A stretch of DNA of 5,401 nucleotides. It comes from Methanobacteriota archaeon (GTDB taxonomy: Archaea; Thermoplasmatota; Poseidoniia; Poseidoniales; Thalassarchaeaceae). The position numbers and the translations under genes were made by a program. Of the stretch, positions 1-4,977 are shown piece after piece; the first letter of the stretch is position 1; each line of letters begins with the position of its first letter. The notes under the pieces were generated by a model that was not told the origin of the DNA, made no database searches, and was given only the letters and a program-made list of their open reading frames with translations. Where the stretch lies: NCBI GenBank assembly GCA_002725475.1, contig PBPH01000079.1, positions 1-5,401 of the forward strand, read 5' to 3'.

Positions 1-726
1 AAAGGTATCACATTTGATACTGGAGGAATATCCTTGAAACCTGGTGCAGGGATGGACGAAATGAAGTTTGATATGCACGGTTCTGCTACTGTTTTCGGAT
101 TAATGGTTGCACTTCATGGAGTGGGCCACAAGGGGCATGTCATGGGTATTTCTTGCATGGCAGAAAATTCACCTAGTTCAACAGCATATAGGCCAGGTGA
201 TGTGATAGATACTTACTCTGGAAAAACAATTGAGATACTCAATACTGACGCCGAAGGTAGAGTTGTTTTGGCTGACGGCTTATGGAAAGCTGGGGAATTC
301 AATCCCGAGTATATTATCGATCTTGCAACACTTACAGGGGCTGTTGTAGTAGCACTTGGACACGAAGCATCCGGACTTTGGTCTAACGATGATGGATTAC
401 TTGAGAGGATTCGCAAAGCCGCATCAGATTGTGGTGAGTTAGCATGGCCAATGCCATTATTACCAGCATTTGAAAAACAGATGACTGGCTCAAAAATTGC
501 TGACGTGAAGAATTTAGGCGATCGTTATGGTGGTTCTAATTCTGCAGCAGCCTTCCTAAAACAATTTGTTCCAGAGATGGGCGAAGGTGATGATAAGAAA
601 CAATATCCTTGGGCCCATATCGACATTGCTGGAACAGCGTGGGGAACATCGACAAATGCAACTGTTGCACATGGCGCTACAGGCGTCCATGTCCGAACAC
701 TTGTGCGCTTGATTGATGATGAATGA
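1..726 (+). CDS. pepA: Leucyl aminopeptidase, peptidase family M17 (C-terminal catalytic part, 5' truncated by window edge)
   Basis: Cytosolic, two-metal exopeptidase of family M17 that removes N-terminal residues from peptides, probably as the last step of protein turnover. The reading frame is open from base 1, so the N-terminal domain and start lie outside the window; 241 residues are visible. The fragment opens in the metal-binding core KGITFDTGGISLK. Aligned by eye to bovine LAP, visible K1, D6, D24, D83 and E85 correspond to the metal ligands K250, D255, D273, D332 and E334, and K13 and R87 to the catalytic K262 and R336. The family signature NTDAEGR is intact at visible residues 81-87. 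The end (HIDIAGTAW, then GATGVHVRTL) is the normal M17 C-terminus, so the gene is not truncated at its 3' end. It converges with dnaK, with 9 bases between the stops. The family call is firm; the symbol follows the general M17 convention, and the substrate range cannot be read from sequence. Confidence 0.95.
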   Translation, partial: KGITFDTGGISLKPGAGMDEMKFDMHGSATVFGLMVALHGVGHKGHVMGISCMAENSPSSTAYRPGDVIDTYSGKTIEILNTDAEGRVVLADGLWKAGEFNPEYIIDLATLTGAVVVALGHEASGLWSNDDGLLERIRKAASDCGELAWPMPLLPAFEKQMTGSKIADVKNLGDRYGGSNSAAAFLKQFVPEMGEGDDKKQYPWAHIDIAGTAWGTSTNATVAHGATGVHVRTLVRLIDDE

Positions 727-739
727 TTTGTTCAATCAA
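709..739. terminator. Inverted repeat spanning the convergent stop codons of the aminopeptidase and dnaK
   Basis: TTGATTGA (709-716) is followed 15 bases later by its exact reverse complement TCAATCAA (732-739). The arms cover the last codons of both convergent genes. The stem is short and AT-rich, and neither strand has a strong T-run directly after it; on the plus strand only a pyrimidine-rich stretch (740-750) follows. It could help end or stabilise both transcripts. Archaeal termination depends mainly on T-rich tracts, so this is only a candidate. Confidence 0.2.
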
Positions 740-2619
740 TTCTCTTCTTCATCAACAACTTCGAAATCAGCATCAACAACTTCGTTCCCATCAGCGCTCG
801 CTTCCTCAGCGGCTTGTTCAGATTCCATTTGTGCGGCCGCCGCCTCGTATAACATTGCAGAAATTGCATGCATTGATTCCTCGAGTTCCTTGACCTTGGC
901 TTGAATGGCCGCCTCATCAATACTATCGATATCCTTTGGTTTTCCATCTTCCATAATCAAATCTTCAAGTTCGGATAATTTTTCTTCGACCGGCTTACCG
1001 TCTTCTTCACTAATTTTGTCTTCAGCTTCTTTGAGAGTGCGTCGAGTTTGATAGATGATACTATCTGCCTGATTTCTAAGGTCAACCTTTGCCTTCTTCA
1101 AACCATCTTCTTCAGCGAACTTTTCAGCATCAGCAATCTTTTGCTGAATTTCATCTTCACTTAGCGATGTTGCTGATTGAATTCTAATCGATTGTTCCTT
1201 CCCAGTGCCAAGGTCCTTTGCAGATACACTAACAATTCCGTTAGCATCAATATCAAAGGCCACTTCAATCTGTGGCATTCCACGTGGTGCGGCAGGAATT
1301 CCTTCAAGGAAGAAACGCCCTAGAGTTATGTTATCTCTAGCGAACTCTCGTTCTCCTTGAAGTACGTGGATTTCAACAGCTGGTTGGTTATCGCTTGCAG
1401 TTGAGAAAGTTTCAGATCGGCGAGTTGGGATTGTTGTGTTGCGCTCAATCATTGAAGTGGTCACACCCCCTAGAGTTTCGATACCCAAACTAAGTGGAGT
1501 AACATCGAGTAGTAGAACGTCTGTAACAGCGTCATCACCAACAATTATTCCAGCCTGCAATGCCGCACCAAGAGCAACGGCTTCATCGGGATTTATTCCT
1601 TTATGTGTTTTATTTCCAAGTTCTTTCTCAATAGCTTCTTGTACCGCTGGAACCCTTGTTGAGCCACCAATAAGTAGGATTTTGTCAATTTCCGAAGCAG
1701 TAATTCCAGCATCCTTAACTGCTTGTCTAGTTGGCTTCATAGATTTCTCAATCAAATCACTGATAAGGTCTTCAAATTTTGCTTTAGAAAGAGACAGGTC
1801 AAGATGTGCGGGTTGTCCATCTACCATGGTGATAAAGGGCAGATTGAGTTGCGCTTGACTTGTTCCTGAGAGCTCGATTTTAGCTTTCTCAGCGGCTTCC
1901 TTTAGGCGACTCATAGCTTGCAAATCTTTTGATAAATCTATACCACTAGATTTCTTGAATTCTGCGACAGCCCATTTGATAATTTCATCGTCAAAATCAT
2001 CACCACCAAGTCGGTTATTTCCAGCAGTGGCCTTTACCTCAATTTGCGGTTGCCCATCAATAAGATAAATTTCTAGAACTGAAACATCAAATGTCCCTCC
2101 CCCTAAGTCATAGACTAGAATGGTTTGATCATCTTCTTTATCAACACCAAAAGCCAATGCAGCGGCAGTCGGCTCATTGATTATTCTTAGGACCTCAAGA
2201 CCTGCAATTCTACCTGCATCCTTTGTGGCCTTACGTTGAGCATCAGTGAAATATGCAGGGCAAGTGACTACAGCCTGTTTTACTTCTTGGCCAAGATAAT
2301 CCTCCGCATCCGCCTTCATTTTCTGAAGAATAAAAGCTGAAATTTCTTGAGGTGTATACTCTGCATCATCAATCTTCTGTGTCCAATTAGTCCCCATTTC
2401 TCTTTTTACTGAAAGAATGGTTCTTTCTGAATTCGTCACAGCCTGCCGTTTTGCTGTAACTCCGACCATTCTCTCACCATCTTGTGAGAAAGCAACTACA
2501 CTTGGGGTGGTGCGGGCACCTTCTGCATTTGCAATTACTACTGCTTCTCCGCCCTCAATAGTAGCTACACAACTATTTGTCGTTCCTAAATCTATTCCAA
2601 TTACCGGGTTTTTTGCCAT
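736..2619 (-). CDS. dnaK: Molecular chaperone DnaK (Hsp70), complete
   Basis: Cytosolic ATP-driven Hsp70 chaperone that binds exposed hydrophobic segments, normally working with DnaJ and GrpE. I chose the ATG at 2619, giving 627 residues starting MAKNPVIGIDLGTTNS. A GTG three codons upstream is part of the ribosome binding site GGATGTGA. All three Hsp70 signatures are present: IDLGTTNS (9-16), DLGGGTFDVS (171-180) and LLIGGSTRVPAVQ (315-327). The interdomain linker DVLLLDVTPLSLG is at about 367-379, then the beta substrate-binding domain (to about 490), the helical lid (about 490-590) and an acidic tail with DADFEVVDEEEN. It lacks the roughly two-dozen-residue insert that E. coli-type DnaK has in the nucleotide-binding domain, so it is of the Gram-positive/archaeal type, as expected for a bacterial gene acquired by an archaeon. 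LEIYLIDGQPQIEV (around 182-196) is about four residues longer than in Bacillus DnaK. The gene lies 13 bases after the 187-residue gene and is almost certainly in its operon. Neither grpE nor dnaJ is adjacent. Confidence 0.98.
   Translation of the reverse strand: MAKNPVIGIDLGTTNSCVATIEGGEAVVIANAEGARTTPSVVAFSQDGERMVGVTAKRQAVTNSERTILSVKREMGTNWTQKIDDAEYTPQEISAFILQKMKADAEDYLGQEVKQAVVTCPAYFTDAQRKATKDAGRIAGLEVLRIINEPTAAALAFGVDKEDDQTILVYDLGGGTFDVSVLEIYLIDGQPQIEVKATAGNNRLGGDDFDDEIIKWAVAEFKKSSGIDLSKDLQAMSRLKEAAEKAKIELSGTSQAQLNLPFITMVDGQPAHLDLSLSKAKFEDLISDLIEKSMKPTRQAVKDAGITASEIDKILLIGGSTRVPAVQEAIEKELGNKTHKGINPDEAVALGAALQAGIIVGDDAVTDVLLLDVTPLSLGIETLGGVTTSMIERNTTIPTRRSETFSTASDNQPAVEIHVLQGEREFARDNITLGRFFLEGIPAAPRGMPQIEVAFDIDANGIVSVSAKDLGTGKEQSIRIQSATSLSEDEIQQKIADAEKFAEEDGLKKAKVDLRNQADSIIYQTRRTLKEAEDKISEEDGKPVEEKLSELEDLIMEDGKPKDIDSIDEAAIQAKVKELEESMHAISAMLYEAAAAQMESEQAAEEASADGNEVVDADFEVVDEEEN
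750..784. repeat. 14-bp direct repeat in the dnaK 3' end
   Basis: CATCAACAACTTCG occurs at 750-763 and again at 771-784, a 21-base period. On the coding (minus) strand it encodes the repeated acidic tail element EVVD-ADF-EVVD of DnaK. The period is exactly seven codons, so a small in-frame duplication or selection for the repeated tail motif explains it. The tail remains in frame to a normal stop. Confidence 0.6.
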
Positions 2620-2624
2620 TTTTT

Positions 2625-2632
2625 TCACATCC
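2625..2632 (-). promoter_or_regulatory. Ribosome binding site of dnaK
   Basis: On the minus strand GGATGTGA matches the archaeal anti-Shine-Dalgarno complement GGAGGTGA at seven of eight positions and ends 5 bases before the ATG at 2619. It starts immediately after the TAA (2635-2633) of the upstream gene. It settles the dnaK start: the GTG at 2628 lies inside this site. It is the only convincing Shine-Dalgarno sequence in the window and fits an internal operon gene. Confidence 0.75.
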
Positions 2633-3196
2633 TTAAATATTCAAAGTCATATCTAATATTCCATTATTGATACTCCATTCTTCAATACTTGTTACAACCC
2701 TACCTAGGTTGTATTTCTTGACAGGCCTAGGTCGGCCTTCAACCATCAAACTCAACACGCTCTTATCGTTTGTTAGAATTATTTCAACACCATCTCCAGC
2801 ATCGTCAATCTCAGCAATTCTACTACAATCGATGGTTAAAATCATCAAGTTCTGGTCGATAAAAATGTCATCTTCATTAACTGGAATTAGTTCAGATTCT
2901 TCAACAGTATCTTCTGCTTCAACCTCAACTTCAACAGCCTCTTTTTGAGGGAATTTCCCTCCCATCATTTTTGCCAAATCATTCATGGTTGCCTCAAGGT
3001 TCAATTCAATCTTGCCATCCGACATCTTTTCTGGATCAATTCCCATTTCGTCAAATTGATTTTGAATTTGACTCATCATTGTTCTAAGGGTGTTTGTGTC
3101 GATAGCCATACCCATATCTTGGAACATTTTCGTTAACTGTTCAACCAACTGTTCTTCCCAATCATCACCACTTGGTGTGAATTTCTCATCTGACAT
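2633..3196 (-). CDS. Uncharacterised 187-residue protein with a divergent Hsp20/alpha-crystallin-like C-terminal domain, first gene of the dnaK operon
   Basis: I do not recognise this as a named family with certainty. Three parts are visible. Residues 1-80 look helical and are methionine-rich (11 Met), with an amphipathic feel (LVEQLTKMFQDMGM, MMSQIQNQF). Residues 85-105 form a very acidic, Glu/Val-rich hinge. Residues 110-187 alternate hydrophobic residues like a beta-sandwich (IFIDQNLMILTID, then VEIILTND) and end in WSINNGILDMTL. That end resembles the small heat-shock protein motif in which an N-G-V-L strand closes the alpha-crystallin domain, followed by a short I-x-I-like end (LNI). I infer a divergent Hsp20-like holdase; the Hsp20-related GvpH family is an alternative. 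There is no signal peptide or membrane segment. It occupies the position grpE often has before dnaK, but shows no GrpE long coiled coil plus beta domain. The ATG at 3196 is the only plausible start, and the stop lies 13 bases before dnaK. The gene is well supported; the function is not. Confidence 0.85.
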   Translation of the reverse strand: MSDEKFTPSGDDWEEQLVEQLTKMFQDMGMAIDTNTLRTMMSQIQNQFDEMGIDPEKMSDGKIELNLEATMNDLAKMMGGKFPQKEAVEVEVEAEDTVEESELIPVNEDDIFIDQNLMILTIDCSRIAEIDDAGDGVEIILTNDKSVLSLMVEGRPRPVKKYNLGRVVTSIEEWSINNGILDMTLNI

Positions 3197-3223
3197 ACCA
3201 AATACCCACTTATCAACCCGAGG

Positions 3224-3230
3224 TTGTATA
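3224..3230 (-). promoter_or_regulatory. Candidate TATA box for the Hsp20-like/dnaK operon
   Basis: On the minus strand TATACAA is centred about 30 bases before the ATG at 3196. An archaeal TATA box lies about 26 bases before the transcription start, so this would give a nearly leaderless transcript, in agreement with the lack of a Shine-Dalgarno sequence. No clear BRE is seen. The alternative is CATATATG at 3246-3253. Confidence 0.3.
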
Positions 3231-3245
3231 GTGCGAGCAGGTGGC

Positions 3246-3253
3246 CATATATG
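3246..3253. promoter_or_regulatory. Alternative TATA-like element CATATATG
   Basis: A perfect 8-bp self-complementary TATA-like sequence in the divergent region. Read on the minus strand it would place a transcription start near 3223 and give a leader of about 27 bases for the Hsp20-like gene. Read on the plus strand it would give a leader of about 100 bases for the thermosome, which is less likely. No good BRE fixes its direction. Confidence 0.25.
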
Positions 3254-3286
3254 AACCCTTGTTCTCCGTATTTGATAACATAATTG

Positions 3287-3305
3287 AAAATACGATAAAA
3301 TACGA
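3287..3305. repeat. Tandem 9-bp direct repeat AAAATACGA with 10-bp period, possible regulator site
   Basis: AAAATACGA occurs at 3287-3295 and at 3297-3305, separated by a single T, so the copies are about one helical turn apart. It sits 68-86 bases before the thermosome ATG and about 90-110 bases before the start of the divergent operon. The AT-rich core (GATAAAATAC) could double as a weak TATA box for the thermosome, giving a start near 3325 and a leader of roughly 45-50 bases. The repeat is seen directly; the function is inferred. Confidence 0.45.
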
Positions 3306-3339
3306 GAATGAGATTTTCGTCATTCGCAATAATCCATCG

Positions 3340-3358
3340 GTCTTAAGACAGCCCTGTC
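3340..3358. promoter_or_regulatory. Overlapping palindromes just upstream of the thermosome start, candidate operator
   Basis: GTCTTAAGAC (3340-3349) is a perfect 10-bp palindrome. It shares its last GAC with GACAG-CC-CTGTC (3347-3358), a second perfect inverted repeat. The whole lies 15-33 bases before the ATG at 3373. If the transcript is leaderless, the TTAA core would sit where a TATA box is expected, and a bound protein would block initiation there. Only the symmetry is observed. Confidence 0.3.
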
Positions 3359-3372
3359 GTTCGCCAAGCCTG

Positions 3373-4977
3373 ATGGTCACGCAAGAACACGAGTCGCTAT
3401 TGAGTGATACAGAGCGTACTCATGGCCGAACTGCCTTGCGAAATAACGTTGCAGCTGCAAGTGCTCTTGCAGATGCAGTTCGAAGTACTCTAGGGCCCAA
3501 AGGGCTTGACAAGATGTTGGTCGATGGTGGGGGTGGAGAAACTATAGTCACGAATGATGGAGTAACAGTTCTTGAAAATGCAGAAGTTGAACATCCAACA
3601 GCAAAGATGTTGATTGCTCAGTCAAGCGCTCAGGATCGTCAAGCAGGAGATGGTACTACTACTACTGTAATTCTCACCGCCGAATTACTTCAAAATGCTC
3701 TTGAATTGGTTAACATTGGAGTCCATCCTGGATTAATCGAACGTGGTTATCGGATAGCGAGTAAGGAAGCAATAAATGAATTATCTAATATTTCAAAAAA
3801 ATCTAGTGGTAACGATTCTCTGAAATCAGTCATGACTTCACTTTCAGGCAAGTCTGATGAAGGTGTTAGAGAACATCTCAGTAAGTTGGCGATTCAGGCA
3901 GCAAGCGCATTGTCTCATGAGGTAGAAAGTGGAATGTATGCTGATGCAAGCCTCGTCAAGAAAATTCTTGACAAGGGCCGCCCAAGTATTGAAAGTGAAT
4001 TAGTATCGGGTTTGGTATTAGCAAAAGATAAACTTCATTCAGAAATGAAAATGTATCCAAAAGGCGGAAAAATATTGATTCTTGACGGTGGTATTAGTAG
4101 AAGAAAACCGGATATTGATATTAATTTGAAGGTTACAGATACTGGGATGATTGCTGAGTTAAACGCACAGGAACTAGCTGATATTGAGAATAGAGTTTCA
4201 GCAATTGCAGCCACTGGTTGTAATTTGCTATGCGTGCGTGATGGTATAGATGACGATGCTAGGGAAATGCTGTTGAAAGCAGGAATCACATGTTACAGAA
4301 GAATTGAGAAACCAGAATTGGAACTCTTGGCACGAACTACAGGCTCAACCATGGTACATGATGCAGCACTGGCTAAAGTTGATGATTTGGGTGAATTCAC
4401 CTCACTTACTAGTGAGAATTGGGGTGGAGTAACACATATGAAAATAGTAGGTTCAATGAAAGGTGGCATGACATTGATTGTTCGTGGTACGAGTAAAGCC
4501 AGAATGGATGAAGTCTCCCGTGGCTTTGATGATGCAATGGGCGTTGCATGTGGGTTAGTTCGTGACCCACGTGTGCTTCCCGGGGGTGGGGCGACTCAGA
4601 TGGCATTAGCACGTTTTTTGCGTAAGTTCGCGCCCACAGTTTCTGGAAGGGAACAGTTGGCTATTGATGCGTTTGCAGGTGCTCTTGAATCAATTCCAAG
4701 AATATTAGCAGAAAATGCGGGATTATCTCCACTTGATGAGGTGTTACGGCTAAATGCAGCACAGGAATCGAATGGACCTTGGACAGGCCTCAATATGTTG
4801 AATGGGGAAACGGAGGAAATGCACGACGCCGGAATAATTGAGCCCTTTTCAGTGACTAAGAATGCAATTACAGGTGCGATGGAAGCTGCGGTATCAGTTC
4901 TCCGAATTGATGATGTCCTGTGGGCAAATCAAGATCCATCTATTCCTGATTGGAAATCAGAAGAAAGTGAAGATTAA
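3373..4977 (+). CDS. thsA: Thermosome subunit (group II chaperonin, TCP-1/Cpn60 family), complete
   Basis: Subunit of the double-ring archaeal chaperonin, which folds cytosolic proteins in an ATP-driven cavity closed by a built-in lid. I chose the ATG at 3373, giving 534 residues (family usually about 540-560). The frame is open another 44 codons upstream, but that stretch has no family similarity and contains the control region. Signatures seen: RSTLGPKG (37-44), VTNDGVTVL (around 59-67), QDRQAGDGT (87-95, with nucleotide-binding D93), and a DDAM segment whose D387 matches the catalytic Asp near 386 of the Methanococcus maripaludis chaperonin. The glycine loop LPGGGATQ is at 402-409, then GREQLAIDAFAGALE and AENAGLSPLDE. 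The apical domain (about 200-365) keeps the substrate-lid region. Oddities: Gln409 stands where the family usually has Glu after GGGA, and the C-terminus is acidic (EESED) instead of the Gly-Gly-Met tail of many thermosomes. The symbol is generic because the subunit type cannot be assigned. It is transcribed divergently from the dnaK operon. Confidence 0.96.
   Translation: MVTQEHESLLSDTERTHGRTALRNNVAAASALADAVRSTLGPKGLDKMLVDGGGGETIVTNDGVTVLENAEVEHPTAKMLIAQSSAQDRQAGDGTTTTVILTAELLQNALELVNIGVHPGLIERGYRIASKEAINELSNISKKSSGNDSLKSVMTSLSGKSDEGVREHLSKLAIQAASALSHEVESGMYADASLVKKILDKGRPSIESELVSGLVLAKDKLHSEMKMYPKGGKILILDGGISRRKPDIDINLKVTDTGMIAELNAQELADIENRVSAIAATGCNLLCVRDGIDDDAREMLLKAGITCYRRIEKPELELLARTTGSTMVHDAALAKVDDLGEFTSLTSENWGGVTHMKIVGSMKGGMTLIVRGTSKARMDEVSRGFDDAMGVACGLVRDPRVLPGGGATQMALARFLRKFAPTVSGREQLAIDAFAGALESIPRILAENAGLSPLDEVLRLNAAQESNGPWTGLNMLNGETEEMHDAGIIEPFSVTKNAITGAMEAAVSVLRIDDVLWANQDPSIPDWKSEESED

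Larger units (their letters stand above)
3197..3372. promoter_or_regulatory. Divergent control region between the Hsp20-like/dnaK operon and the thermosome gene
   Basis: This 176-base gap between two outward-facing start codons must contain the promoters of both transcription units. In order it holds a TATA-like TATACAA on the minus strand (3230-3224), a self-complementary CATATATG (3246-3253), a tandem AAAATACGA repeat (3287-3305), an inverted repeat GAATGA/TCATTC (3306-3325) and two overlapping palindromes (3340-3358). I see no tRNA or other RNA gene in it. Neither flanking gene has a convincing Shine-Dalgarno sequence, so leaderless or short-leader transcripts are possible. Confidence 0.7.

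Noticed and set aside
1436..1858. 140-codon plus-strand open frame inside dnaK
   Set aside because: It is a shadow of the highly conserved dnaK coding strand; composition is Ser/Pro/Thr-rich as expected from antisense of a biased gene.
2620..2628. GTG start of dnaK three codons upstream
   Set aside because: The GTG is part of the GGATGTGA ribosome binding site, and the ATG at 2619 gives the canonical DnaK start MAKNPVIGIDLGTTNS.
2633..3196. GrpE identity for the gene before dnaK
   Set aside because: No long N-terminal coiled coil and no GrpE C-terminal beta-domain motif are seen; the end looks like an Hsp20-type strand instead.
3287..3305. CRISPR-like array
   Set aside because: Only two copies of a 9-mer with a one-base gap; no spacer-sized intervals and no further copies.
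3241..3372. In-frame 44-codon N-terminal extension of the thermosome starting with GTG
   Set aside because: The encoded stretch resembles nothing at a chaperonin N-terminus, overlaps the repeats and palindromes of the control region, and the ATG at 3373 gives a normal family length.
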